In this document: positions 24,400 through 35,989 of the stretch, piece after piece
Layout of the letters: the number at the start of each line of letters is the position of its first letter
Position numbering within the stretch: position 1 is the stretch's first letter
Source: Takakia lepidozioides
Lineage: Eukaryota > Streptophyta > Takakiopsida > Takakiales > Takakiaceae
Direction of reading: 5' to 3'
DNA length: 60,000 bases
Assembly: GCA_030704615.1 (NCBI GenBank)
Contig: CM060731.1
Location: 15,688,001 to 15,748,000 of the forward strand
The notes under the pieces: model-generated
Database searches by the model: none
Seen by the model: the letters and a program-made list of their open reading frames with translations, nothing else
What the model was told of the DNA's origin: nothing
Made by a program: the position numbers and the translations under genes

Positions 24400-25590
24400 C
24401 GCATCCCACCGTGCCATGCGTGGCACATGAACCTCTTTTGCTGCCCTTTGCAGTGGAAGGAAAATTGCAGCGGTCATCTCTCTCTGTCTCTCTATCTCTC
24501 TGTCTCTGTGAAATGGTAGAGACCACAGGCCTGGGTCAATTTCATAGGGTTCTAGATGCAGTTAGCTCCATGTGCCTTCTGGTGCTTGATTAAATCTTGT
24601 TCTTCCAAAATGGGCAGTTCTCATTGGGAGAGAGTTATATCTTTTCATCGTCGCACCAGGTGGCAGAGGGAAGTTCAGGGTAATCTCCATGTTGTTTGAA
24701 CTTGGGACACATTTAGAAGCTTAATTCAGACACTCCGAACAGATGTTGGGTTGCATGATGTAGCTGTAAACATTCTTGGAGACTTAATTGGTGAGAGCAC
24801 CACTGACGCCAAACTTTACGGCTTTTTTTTGGCTATTTGGAAGAGGAAGTAGCCCACCTGTAACCTTTTGCTGCACACTTGAACATGCTGAGTTGAATCA
24901 CACAGATGAAGTCTATTAGAGCAAAAATTTGGGTTGATAGTAAGGAAGGGAAACGCAGAGAGTGGAAGGGATAATTGGCAGGTGTGGACAGATGGGTGGA
25001 TGGTCAATTTGTTGTGTTGGACTACATTTGGTTGTGAAGCATGAAATGTGCAAATGTATGTCAGCGTTGTGAAGGACTGTATCGACTGCTTCCAAGTGTT
25101 GAAGTTGGCTTCTGCAATCACTGTGTTTGGCTTTGTCATGATGCATGTACCAGTGGTTGCGGACAACACAACCACCATTGAGGTACAACATGTGACAAAC
25201 CTCTGTTAGACCTCCGTCATTGAGCCCAACAATTTAAATTTTGTTGCGTGCACTTGTTGTCCTTTTCAACTGAAATCAACAATTTTGGCTTTATCTTTTG
25301 GTGGAAAGCACTGTTCAGCAGTAGTTGATCGGGGCTGTATGAAATATCCGGAGAAATGGAGGTTAGATATCGGTCTGTCTGTATACCGACACCAGTACAT
25401 TTTTTGAATGATCTCTCGGAGTGGTATTGGCTGTTGAGCATCTCGTACCTGAGCTCATCTTTTGTCAAATGTGATGTTGTGTCAGGCATATGAAAAGAAA
25501 GCATCCAGAAGATAGCGATCTGATTTGGGGCGGAAAAGGAACTTCGAGCAGGGGAGTTGAGCTTTTTCTATCCATGAATGAAAGCCCAGA
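24400..25590 (+). repeat. Duplicated noncoding block, copy 1 (partner 35100-35965)
   Basis: Starts around the tctctctgtctctctatctctg tract and goes through gaacatgctgagttgaatcacacagatgaagtc, gtggacag.tgggtgg.cggtcaatttgttgtgttgg and gttgaagttggctt...cactgtgtt. The same phrases occur in the same order at 35100-35965 with many substitutions and indels. In both copies the block lies upstream of decayed gene remnants. No protein is recognised. Confidence 0.7.
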
Positions 25591-25688
25591 GTATTTTGAT
25601 CCTCTTCATAGTGCCCTGTAGAAATTGTTTTAGAATACAAAATGAGTGTCTTGTTGAACCCTCCCTCTTCATCTCCGATGCTGCTGGA

Positions 25689-26830
25689 TTAGGCAAACCT
25701 GACCACCAGGGCAGTATTCAGAACGACATCTGGTACAGTTCCTACTTTGATGATGTCACCATGGACCTCTTTTCCCTTATCCAGGTCTGCCTGGCTCACG
25801 CAGGTACTGAAAACAGGATCGAGCCCTACCTGGTAGGGCTTCAGTCCTTTGCGCTCCGACCGCAAATCTTCCATCCCGTAACCCTGCTGGGCATATCCTG
25901 TTATCATTGCGTTCCAGGTTGTGCAGCCATATTGTTGACTACTCCCTTTGCATCCTTGCACATTGTGGGTATCATGGGATCAGAACATTCGAGGTTACCT
26001 TATTATATTCAGCGACATTGCCGATGCTCCTTTGCATCCTCGACGGCCAGTCTTTGGCATACACGTCCCACCAGGGTATTGTTCAAAAGGCATATGGTAC
26101 GATCCCCGTTGTGATGATGTCACCATGGACCACTTTGCCCATTTTCAGGGCTGCCAAGCTCGCACACGAATGCAAACAGAGATGAACGTTACCCAGTTGC
26201 GCTTCTCTCATTCCCAGTTGCGCTTCTCTCATTCCCGCATCATTTGCCCGTATGTCGCCAAAGCCTTTCCATCCTACACCCATGCTGGGTATATCCTGCA
26301 ATCATGGCATTGCAGTACACAATAGGTTGTTTGGTTATGTTGTTGAACACTCCTTTCGCATCTTCGATTCTCCCGCATTTGGCACTCATGCCGACCAGGG
26401 CAGTGTTGAGGATGACATCTGGTATCATTTCGGCTTTGATGATGTCATTGTGGACCTATTTGCCGTTTTCCTGGGCTGGAAACAAATGCGATGTGGTTGG
26501 GCTTCACCCCTTATGGCATCATTGCTCATGTACAAGGCATTCCTACAACACCCATGCTTGGGAAATCCTGCTATCATTATATTTCACCTGTTGAAACATC
26601 GTTCTGGCAATTTGTTGAACAGGTCAGGTGCTGTGCTTCATGGCTCCTGCATTTAACATACATGTTGTCAAGGGTGCCGTGTAGAAAAATGTTAGACTTG
26701 AATCTTGGATTATGTGAGAGGGATCCTGCTTTCCAGCTTCCAGGCCTTTCATCTTGATGCACTTATGCAAGACAGACATAAGTATTTGAATCTGCCAAAA
26801 TGCCTCCTTGGTTTACAGTTTTTAGTTGCC
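25689..26830 (-). pseudogene. PLS-class PPR gene remnant, copy A
   Basis: Minus-strand frames read, from 26830 downward: an N-terminal part (LADSNTYVCL, GLEAGK-like and NMYVKC phrases, 26577-26820), then VILNTALVGMSAKCG, NAMIAGYTQHG, SCASLAALKMGKVVHGDI, TTWNAMITGYAQQGYG and TCVSQADLDKGKEVHGDIIK. These are the P, L and S motifs of plant pentatricopeptide repeat proteins, which bind organellar RNA. Frame changes and stops occur every 50-90 codons, so no continuous product is possible. A 21-bp tandem duplication (cagttgcgcttctctcattcc twice, about 26195-26237) adds further damage. Confidence 0.85.
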
Positions 26831-28380
26831 CTTCATCACAGAGGATACATGCCCAGAGGTTTCTGAAGAGGCATTGTGGACTTTCTTGGTTGTCTTTCAA
26901 CAGCTGTGGTCATGAGGTGCCTTATTTTATCACTTGTGGCGCTGCTGCTGCTGCTGTTTCCAGCTGAACATCTATGCATGCAGGTTTGCTGTAGTCATTG
27001 ATTCAGAGGGAACATAGGCATCTTGCTTCTTGTGTTTATAGTCAGGTGATCTTGGAAGGGTTTGTTAACTACCAGGGTGCAGCTGAGGAGCCATAAATGT
27101 AAACATGGCCTCCTGACCTAGCCCTCCCAAGTAGTTTTTAACCACCTTGTAACCACCTTGAAACATAGAATTTCATGGTACTGACGGGAAGAGGCCACAG
27201 TTTCAGAACAGGGTCTTATCTTACATTCAGACAGCCACACCTTGCAATTGCGGTTGTCCCACCATTGTGAAGGATCTTGAAGAATCTCCTGCCAGCCTTG
27301 ACAGACCTTGGTGCCTGAAACCTTGACAGCAGAGTCCCAATGAGGAACATATGAACATGTCCAAACTCACCCACTAGGTTATTTATGTATGATTTGTGAG
27401 TGGTCTATGAAAATGGCCAGGGAGCTGCTGAGCATCCGCAGTCTCAATCCTAGCTTATGACCAGCATAGTGTATCTGCGTGGTTTTGTGGAGGGAAAGAA
27501 TGTGAATTAATTATGATGCAGGAGAGGCCAGTTTACAATTGCTCTCCAGGAACATCACTAATGACTTCTGTCGTTAATGTCATCCATTGATTGTACTTCA
27601 CCCAGGCCTGAGGTGAAGAAGAATTTTCAAACCCCAAAAAAGCATCCAGGAAGGACCCATAGGATCAGGCATCCACTCAGTTACGTTCTCAGCATCGCCA
27701 GGGAACAGAAAGGAGAAGCTGAAGACCAGCATCAGATGGATGTTGCTAAAATGTATAGCTCTCGTGATTGCAGTTCAGAGGACTTTCTTTGGATAAAGCC
27801 AAATTTCACTTAGGGAATCCATGGATCCGGAGTGTTGAAAACTTGGAGTGAGGCCGCTTCTCGTCTTTCTTGCATCTCTTACATGGGAGTTTCTAATATA
27901 GTTTGGAACTGTTCGCAGTTGATGCAAGCTCTAGGTAGAGACCTTGCGCATCCTACTTTCATGGTCTGCTCAGGAAGAACAACCTTAGCTACGACCAGTA
28001 AAAGCAGTTCTGCAGAGCAAAGCGAGTTTCTGACTTCACTCTACAACTGTGGGTACAATCCAATCCACAGAATTTGATCATACCTGAGTTCAGTCAAGCT
28101 CCCTCAGTCTCCTTGACTTCCTACATGAAGACAGGTCACCTTGTCAATGCCACTGTCCCACCATTGTGAAGGATCCTTAAAAAAACTCTTGACTGTACTG
28201 TTCCATGCTCCAACGTTGACCTATTCCAGATATATCAATTATCGGCCTTGTCTAATGATTCGGCAAAGTGATTGGGAAGGGTTGTCTTCATGCTGCTCTG
28301 TAGAAATTGTTTTTGAATATCAAATATCTGGTAGGGAGGAATCATTTCTTACCCTGGGGGTTTCTAGTATCTACAGTCCT
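26831..28380. other. Repeat modules between PPR copies A and B
   Basis: No gene is recognised. The GCT-rich tract and tgcaggtttgctgtag at about 26938-26992 match the blocks at 30946, 31390 and 38360. The part at 27120-27330 (ggccacacc...gttgtcccaccattgtgaaggat) matches 33580-33760 and 28140-28190. The part at 27895-28250 matches 31940-32290 (gggtacaatccaatccacagaatttgatcat). All are pieces of one multicopy repeat that accompanies the PPR remnants. Confidence 0.6.
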
Positions 28381-28381
28381 T

Positions 28382-29164
28382 CTATTGACTACAGAATCCT
28401 TTTTGAACTCCAGACCTTTGGGCCCCTTCAGTGTCTTGTCGAACCCTCCCTGTGCATCTTTGATGCAGCTGTATTTGGCAGACATTACCACCAGAGCAGT
28501 ATTCAGAATCACTTCTGGTACAGTTGAGCTCTTTGCCCTTTTCCAGGTCTGCCAGGCTCACGCAGGTACTGAAACAGAAATGAACGCAACCTGGTTGGGC
28601 TTCACCTCTTCGCACCATTTGCTCATACGTCTGCAAAGCCTCCATGCTGGGGAGATCCTGCGATGTTTACAGGACACCTCAGCAGTATTGTTGCCTATTC
28701 CTTTTACAGCCTTGATATACCCAGATTTGGCATATCCTGGGATGATTGTGTTCCAGGATACCTTATTTCGTTCAGCATATTGTCGATCACTCTCTTTGCA
28801 TACTGGATGCTGTTTCTTGCATTCGTGTCCACCAGGGTATTGTTCAATGACATCTGGTACGATTCCTGCTTTGTTGATGTCTCCATGGACCTTTTTGCCC
28901 CTTTTCAGGGCGCGTGCGTTTTGCAACCAGACATGAATGGACCCGGTTGTGTTTCCTCCATTCCCGTGTGACTTGCTCATAGGTCTCAAAAGCCTCGATC
29001 CTACACCCATGCCGCACAGGGCGTGGAAGTTTAGCACTCCAGGACACCCCATCTTGCGTAGCCATACTGTCAAACACTCCCTTCGCATCTTCCGTCCGCG
29101 TTTGGCATCCATGCCCACCAGGGCAGTGTTGAGAATGACATCTCAGCATCACAATAGAGGGCAT
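28382..29164 (-). pseudogene. PLS-class PPR gene remnant, copy B
   Basis: The minus-strand translation has GKKVHGDINKAGIVPDVI, NTLVDTNARNSIQYAKRVID, KVSWNTIIPGYAKSGY and a final EVKPNQVAFISVSVPA segment, spread over three frames. The motif order agrees with copies A and D. It is riddled with frameshifts. The longest piece (28558-29118) is 186 codons but passes through several non-PPR stretches created by shifts. Confidence 0.85.
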
Positions 29165-29831
29165 TGCTTGTTGTCATGACAGTTTATCTTGGGGCCGTTC
29201 CACTGATGACGCTGGACAGACTATAATTCTGGTTTCTTGATTTTTTTTAACCAGACGTTGTCCAATTTTTAGATTTAAGGAGGTGTCTGTCTTTTTGGAA
29301 CTCTTTCTCCCAACGAGGGCCTGTGTACCCCCTTTTACCCCATGGATCGACTGGACTGGTAAGCTTTACAGTGTAATTGGAGTTTCTACGATTTGCTGCA
29401 AGATCTCGCGACCTGGCATTTGAGGTTGCATGAACTTTTAAGCTGGAAGGTGTCATTTTGGCATTGCAAGGTGCATCAGACCTGCATGCATCCTTGTGGA
29501 GGCATTGGGTAATTCAAATAGGTGCCTTGGACTATGGAATGACCTTCCGACGCTCACAATTGCAAAAATGAAGAGTGTAGCACTCAAATACTTGGTTCTC
29601 CATGTCAAGAGAGATGAGTGAAAGACCGTTGAAAGCTGGTCGCCGTTTCTTCTTCTTCCCTACTCTTTGGTTCGCAATAGCCTGGACTTCGTCGTCCTGC
29701 CCCTGTGATCTGGGCGTGGAAGAATTGGTGCGATTCATCCTTGCAGGGAGGAGATTGCACCATGAGCTTGCGCATGCTCTCACGGCCGCCCTCTTTGTCC
29801 TTCCCATCCTCAGCACCCTCTGCTTCAGCAG
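29165..29831. other. Gap between PPR copy B and the SMG8-like fragment
   Basis: No gene is recognised. The pyrimidine-rich plus strand from 29640 may be the 5' part of the next entry. Confidence 0.4.
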
Positions 29832-30179
29832 GTGTACTGGCACCCATCCCTCTTTCCCCGCCCTCAACAGCGTCCTCTCCACCCTCCTCTCCACCCCATC
29901 ATTCTTTCTCATTGTCTGCTTCTCCTCACTCTCCGCCCAGGCGCTCTCCAACTCCCCATCAATCTCGCTCCCACCCTCTTCATTTCTCATGCTTTTGCTG
30001 CAGCAGGTCGCTCGGGGCCTGGTTCTTCTGTCGCCGGTTCTTTAGGGGCACCATTGCCAGGAAGCAATGGGGTTGTAGTTATAGGTGTAATTAGCCGCTT
30101 GGAAGAGGATGCATCAGAGCTTTTGGATCGTCTTCTCAATGCCCATGTATTTGGTGGAGGGGGAAGGTCTGTGGTTTGA
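29832..30179 (+). pseudogene. Possible N-terminal fragment of an SMG8-like protein
   Basis: The plus-strand frame ends in NGVVVIGVISRLEEDASELLDRLLNAHVFGGG after a Pro/Ser-rich leader. That resembles the first conserved block of plant SMG8-like nonsense-mediated-decay factors (VVVVG-I-R-DD-LLNR-D-VFGSG as I recall it). The leader changes frame near 29990, and the frame stops at 30177-30179 with nothing recognisable beyond. SMG8 works with SMG9 to restrain the SMG1 kinase. Identification is from memory of the motif only. Confidence 0.35.
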
Positions 30180-30239
30180 AACAAGGATGGCCAGGGCTCT
30201 AACCAGCCAGTACTTCTGCAAGAGAGTTTGAAGTGAAAG

Positions 30240-31088
30240 GAAACGGAAGCCCCTAATTCTCAAGTTGGGCAATCCTGCCATCCTTATATTCCCCATGGTC
30301 AACCTCATTCTGGCATTTTGTCGAACACTGGGTGTGGATCCATGATGCCCCTGCACTGTAGAAAAATAATTTGGGTTGAATCCAGTTGGATGGTGCAATT
30401 GGCCAGGTGATTATCTCTGGGTTCAAGTTTTGCTCTTTATTCGGGCTCCTTGAGGCATCCTTGCCTCTGGACCAATCCTGTCTAGGCCCTCTGCATCTTC
30501 GATGTTCCCATGTTTGGCAGACATGCCTGGTAGCGTTCCAGCTTTGATGATGTCATCATGGGCCTATTTGCAGTTTTCTAGGGCTGCAGACAAATGTGAT
30601 GTTGTTGGGCTACCCCTTATCGCATCATCTGCTCATGTCTCCAAACCATTCCTACCACACCCATGCTTGGCAATTCCTGCCGTCATTATTTTCCACATGA
30701 TCAAACATGGTTCTGGCATTTTGTTGAACACTTGGTGTGCATCCATGATGCGCCTGCACCTATGCAGGTGTCAGACGTTATGTATTTGAATCCGCTGAAA
30801 TACCTCCTTCATTTGAAAGTCTGTAGAGCCTCTTTCAGTTGCCCTACCCCACATAGGATCTTCACAGGCCCAGAAGTGCCAGAGGAGGCATCGTGGACTC
30901 TCACTTGGTCCTCTTTCGGAAGCTGTGGTCATGGTGGAGGTGGCTGATTTTATCAGTTGTGGTGGTGGTGGTGCTGCTTCTTGTTGACCATTTACCAATG
31001 CAGGTTTCTTGTAGCTATTGATCCACATGGAGCCATCGGAAATGTTTTGTTTGAAATTCAGCCCTCTTGGATATGTCTGGACCCGCAC
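30240..31088 (-). pseudogene. PLS-class PPR gene remnant, copy C
   Basis: Read on the minus strand, 31088-30771 gives the N-terminal leader (GQ-KEA, with the following phrase split by frameshifts). About 30720-30480 gives broken PPR motifs (VFD-, MSAKHGNIEDAEG-like) in changing frames. A shorter trace lies at 30260-30340. It is more decayed than copies A, B and D. Confidence 0.6.
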
Positions 31089-31838
31089 TCCATTCCTGCT
31101 CCTTCAGCTACCCTGCCTCTACACCAATCCTGTGTAGGCCCTCGCCTTGTTGCTAGCAGATGACAATGACAGCCTAGATTTGCTCTTGCAGACACCCCTA
31201 CCATACCTATCACACACTAGTGATATGTTGGAAGCTCCCAAGACTTTAAAAATGTGCTTTGGAGAGGGGCATCCATTCCCAAGAAAGCCTTTGTTCTTTT
31301 CCTTGATTGTGTCCTACCATTGACTGGTGTCTGAAATATATGGGAAACCTTTGTGCCCAAAAATCCGACAGCGTCAACACTTTTTGACTGATTTTATCAG
31401 TTGTGGCGCTGCTGCTGCTGCTGCTTCTAGTTGACCATCTACCAATGCAGGTTTCTTGTAGCTATCGATCCACATGGAGCCATCGGAAATATTTTGTTTG
31501 GAATTCAGCCCTCTTGGATAAATCTGGACCCCCACTCCATTCCTGCTCCTTCAGCTACCCCTGCCTCTACACCAATCCTGTGTAGGCCCTCGCCTTGTTG
31601 CTAGCAGATGACATTGACAGCCTAGATTTGTTCTTGCAGACACCCCCACCGCACCTATCACACACTAGTGATATGCTAGAAGCTCCCAAGACTTTAAAAA
31701 TGTGCATTGGAGAGGGGCGTCGATTCCCAAGAAAGCCTTAGCAATTTTCCTTGATTGTGTCCTACCATTGACTGGTGTCTGAAATATATGGGAAACCTTT
31801 GTGCTCAAAAATCTGACAGCATCAACATTTTTTGACAA
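30946..31838 (+). repeat. Tandem duplication of about 444 bp
   Basis: Copy 1 is 30946-31389 and copy 2 is 31390-31838. Both start gattttatcagttgtgg and run through tgcaggtttcttgtagct, gatccacatggagccatcgg and ctaccattgactggtgtctg. They are roughly 95% alike. Copy 1 has a GGT-rich tract where copy 2 has a GCT-rich tract. Copy 1 overlaps the N-terminal leader of PPR copy C. Confidence 0.9.
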
Positions 31839-34594
31839 GTTCCTTTGTGGAGGAGTGCTTTGAGCTCTCAACAACATTTGATGCAATTCACATTGGGCTC
31901 CATTGGACTGTACACATTGAGGAATGTACAAACATGTCCAAACTTACTCAGTTGCTGAAGCACTCCGCAGTCTGCTGAGCATCCACAGTCAAAAGTATAA
32001 ACTCCAGGGAGAAGACCTTGTGCATTCTGGTCTGCTCAGGAAGAACAACCTCAGCTACATAGAGTGTGAGCAGTTTCTGCAGAGAAAAGTGAAATTTTGA
32101 CTTCACACAACATTTGAGGGTACAATCCAATCCACAGAATTTGATCATAATATAGTTGAGTAAAACTTGCTCAGACTCCTTGACATCCTACATGAAGAAA
32201 GCTCACCTTATCAATCCCACCATTGTGAATGGTCTTTACAGAACTCTTACCAGTGCTGTTTTATGCTCAAGTGGTGACCTACGCCCAGATACAGCAATTG
32301 TTGGCCTTCTCTTACGAACCTGTGCTACTTTCCCCAGAGTATGTTTGTCTTTAGCTTGAAACACAATTTGGAGCCTGGATCCGATGGCGCTTACATGTTA
32401 TTAAGCCCTTCGGCAGCAGCTAGAGAGTGTCTGTTGTAAAGAACCTGGCAGATTGGCAGCTTGAGTCAACCAATTCTTCATCTCTATCAGGCCCATACTT
32501 GGAATGCGCTTAGCACTGCTTCCTTGTTACTGGGAAGTCCAACCATCCCCAGAAGCAAACAAACACTCAGCAGTGAAGCTGCACCTTTCAATCCCTTTGC
32601 TGCAACTCAGAAGGAGGTACCCCAGCAGCCCATTGCATCAGTCAACGAAACAAAATTCCCCGGGCATGGGAGACTGGCAACCTCTCACTTTTGATCGACC
32701 AACAAGCTTCGCAATGAGGCATGTAGCAGCGGCTTGGGAGGGCTTGGGGAGATGGAGGTTGATGCATCCCCTGGCTCATCCCCCCCACCCGATGCTCATG
32801 GGCATCACAGGTCTACCCCCTTTGCACAATGGAGGCACCTCTGGCAAGTGGAGTCGGACTCTCACCCCTATGAAAAGACTTTTGAGTCCTTGGGGTTCCG
32901 TTGGATTCACCGCCAGCTCAGGGGATCTGGATTTCGGCATCACAGGAAACGGGTTGGACAGTGTCTATAAAAATTCCCCACTGCCTCAGCAGTTGTTTCC
33001 AAGGAGTGCCCCTTAAAAGGAGAAATGAACTCTCTCATAGGATGTTTCTGTCAAGCACAGCATTTGTTGTAATTCCCGCAAGGTATAATCATGTCCGTCC
33101 TGCTGGAAGCCCTGGACACAGTCAGCATTCTCATCAGGTGAGGAGGCAACGGCATCTTCCTCCCATTCCGTGCTGTAGTTCTGGAGCTGCCATGCCTGCA
33201 CATGGTTGACGTCCATAGCACCCATGAGCTATGGCGTCCCCATGCCTCCTGCTTTCCCATCACTTGTCCTTCAATTGATTATTCTGTGGCATTTTCCCCA
33301 CTGGCCAATGTAGCATTAAGTCTAATCCATGCTGTTTCACTTCTGCTGCAGCTCTAATGCTTAGATGCTAGCATCAGCCAGGAGTGGCTGAAGTCTGGTT
33401 TGAGATTTTCGAGAGAGGAAAGCTTAAACCCAACCAGCTTGATGGAGGAGAGTTGGGAGCAGGAATCACCTCATTCATCTCATCCAAGGGTGAATTAGTC
33501 CCCCAACGGTGCAGCTGAGCAGGCAGAGATTGAAACATGGCCTGCTAAGACCAAGCTGACTCTTGTGTTGTAAACATCAGGAAGAATACCAAATCATGGT
33601 ACTAACAGGAGCCAAGAGCCCACATTTGCAGGATGGACAAACTTCTTCAGATCGTACATTGAGAAAAGGCCACACCTTGCGATTGTGGTTGTCCCACCAT
33701 CATGAAGGATCTTTAAAAAACTCATGCCAGCTCTGCTCCGTGCTCCAAGGTAGAGGTTTGTGAAAATCAGACAGCATCAATATTTTGACAAGGTCCTTTA
33801 CTGAGGGGTGCTAGTGAGCATTCAACAACATTCATGCAAGTTGTTCTGGGCTCCAGTTGTTTGTTCCAAGGAAAATCTATTCCATTCCCAAGGGAAGGGG
33901 CAGCAAAAGTCCAGGCATGGCACAGTGGGATGCTTCACCCCGATAAGGCTTAGCCAACTTACCACACGAATTGTCTACTCATGTGAGTGGAATCACCGAA
34001 CGGACTGGTGGCCCTCTCACAACATGGGCTGGCCCTTACAAACACTGATACAAACCAGAAGAAGCCACACAAGGAACCCACCACAACACATATGTATCCT
34101 TATAACTGTTCTACTTATGAAGGCATTTTTGTGCTGTATGTGTTGTGCCAGATCAAGCTTGATGCTTATTCTACAGGAACTGTCAATAGATAGTGGCATT
34201 TGTGAGAAAAGCTACACTGCAAGCATAGATCACTGGCTCAGAGGACGGCAAGTTGTCAATAGGTAGTATTTTGAAATGTGCAGGGAAGTGCAATGGCAAG
34301 GCAACAATAAGGTTTGATGAGGTTTGGTGGACAGGTAGAGGGAGATAGATGACGTAGTCTCGGAAAGGACAGAGGGAAAGTGATGTATGAAATAGGGCAA
34401 CAGACAATGGTTCACACCTATGCCTGATCCTTGAAGATGGATGATCGATTCCCATGTATGGAGGAGCCAGCTGCTGCAATTATTGCTCGCATCAGGATTG
34501 CAAGTACATGAATCAAAACATAAGTTTCTACCTCTTCCTCAGTCATATGGAGAGACCAAATGGAAGGCCGTAGCTGAGGAATGCCCTTGCTGGT
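31839..34594. other. Repeat modules and unrecognised coding-like fragments
   Basis: 31940-32290 repeats the block at 27895-28250, and 33580-33760 repeats 27120-27330. Between them, 32461-33016 has two overlapping plus-strand frames (77 and 170 codons) rich in Pro and Ser that look like a gene fragment with a frameshift, but I do not recognise the family. Confidence 0.45.
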
Positions 34595-35075
34595 ATGGAG
34601 CTGTACAATGATGAGACCCGCTATGGTTTTGAACACACGGTGGGATGGCCCAACCGGTGGGCATGCTCGATACTGGCTCCCATGGCATCCCCAGTTCCTC
34701 ATTGTGTCACTCTCAGTGGGACTACATATTCCTAGATGGCCCCATGCCTGATACTGTCATTCCTGCTAATCTCCTGCATGAAATGAGGGAAGAGTTTGAC
34801 TTCTGGTACCCAGTTGACCTGCGGGTATCTGGAAAGGATCTTATTCAGAAACATTCCACCTTCTGTGTCTACAATCACACTGCCATGTTCACCAAGGAGA
34901 AGTGGCCTCATGGATTCCGGTGCAATGGACATCTCATGCTTAACAGTGAGAAGATATCTAAATCCACTGGCAACTTCTTGACAATCCTCTCTGCCATTGA
35001 TTTTTTCAGCTGATGCCACACGATTTGTGTGAGCTGATGCTGGAGATGGCATCGTCACTGGAACGGATGGTAGCT
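34595..35075 (+). pseudogene. Cytosolic leucyl-tRNA synthetase fragment
   Basis: The plus-strand translation gives ELYNDETRYGFEHTVGWPNRW, then after a frameshift EFDFWYPVDLRVSGKDLIQ, HSTFCVYNHTAMF, GFRCNGHLMLNSEKISKSTGNF and DATRFV. The KISKS string is the KMSKS-type ATP-binding loop of class I synthetases, and the surrounding order is that of eukaryotic cytosolic LeuRS. TGA at 35011-35013 interrupts the frame just before ADAGDG, which continues in the same frame, and the earlier half is in another frame. No editing domain or tRNA-binding C terminus is present. It is a dead fragment lying among PPR remnants. Confidence 0.78.
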
Positions 35076-35099
35076 TCTTCGTGGGTTCTCTTGTATCTA

Positions 35100-35965
35100 T
35101 GCTATGTGCAGTTTGTCGCCATGCTTCCTGAAAGAAATTGCTCGTGGAAAATTACGTCTTTCTCTGTCTCTCTATCTCTGGGAAATGGTATGATGACTGC
35201 CCTGGGTCAATGAATCAGTTAGCTCCAATTGTCATCTGGAGCTTGGTTAAATCCTATGTTTTTTGCTACAACCTTCGTTAGTATTGCTGCGCATTTGAAC
35301 ATGCTTAGTTGAGTAACACAGATGAAGTCAACCCGATGAAGTCAATCCTAGTCAAACTTTGGGGGAGCTGGGACATGCAGAAAATGGATGGGGAAAATGG
35401 CAGGGGTGGACAGGTGGGTGGGCGGTCAATTTGTTGTGTTGGACTTGACTAGACGTGTTTGTGAAACATTCCAGTTGCAAATGTATGTAAGTGGTCAGAA
35501 GGACTGTATCTCCTGCTAACAATTGTTTGGTTGGCTACAGTGTTGAAGTTGGCTTTTGCACTCACTGTGTTGGGTTCCCCGATAGTGCGTGTATCATTGG
35601 TTGTGGACACCACAAGGAGCATTGAGGTACACCACATGGCAATCCTATGTCATTCAGCCCCAACGATTTGAATGTTGGTGCAGGCACTGGTTGTCCATCT
35701 CAACCACAATTGTCAACTTGTTGCATTGTCTTTGTGGTGAAACTCTGGTCATCTGTACTTGATTTGGGCTTAATCTGGGCCGCGTACCCATGCCTGAGTT
35801 CCGTGTTATTTGAATGTGATCTTCTGGTGTGAGGCAGATGAAAGGCAGGCTTCCAGAAGATGGCGATTTGCTGTTGGCCGGAAAAAAAATCTTGCTATTC
35901 CATTTGGAGCTAGTATTGAGAACAAAAGTACACCAGAGAGACAAATTCTTGAATAGAAGGGCAGA
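35100..35965 (+). repeat. Duplicated noncoding block, copy 2 (partner 24400-25590)
   Basis: Same series of phrases as 24400-25590, somewhat shorter. It starts at ctttctctgtctctctatctctg near 35158 and ends near ggcttccagaagatggcgat. The reverse strand has no coding of its own. Confidence 0.7.
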
Positions 35966-35989
35966 GATCTTAGGTGATCAGTCAGCTAC

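Noticed and set aside
29532-29990. 152-codon minus-strand frame, Arg/Glu/Ser-rich
   Set aside because: Mirror of a pyrimidine-rich plus strand; no motif. The plus-strand reading is the more likely coding one.
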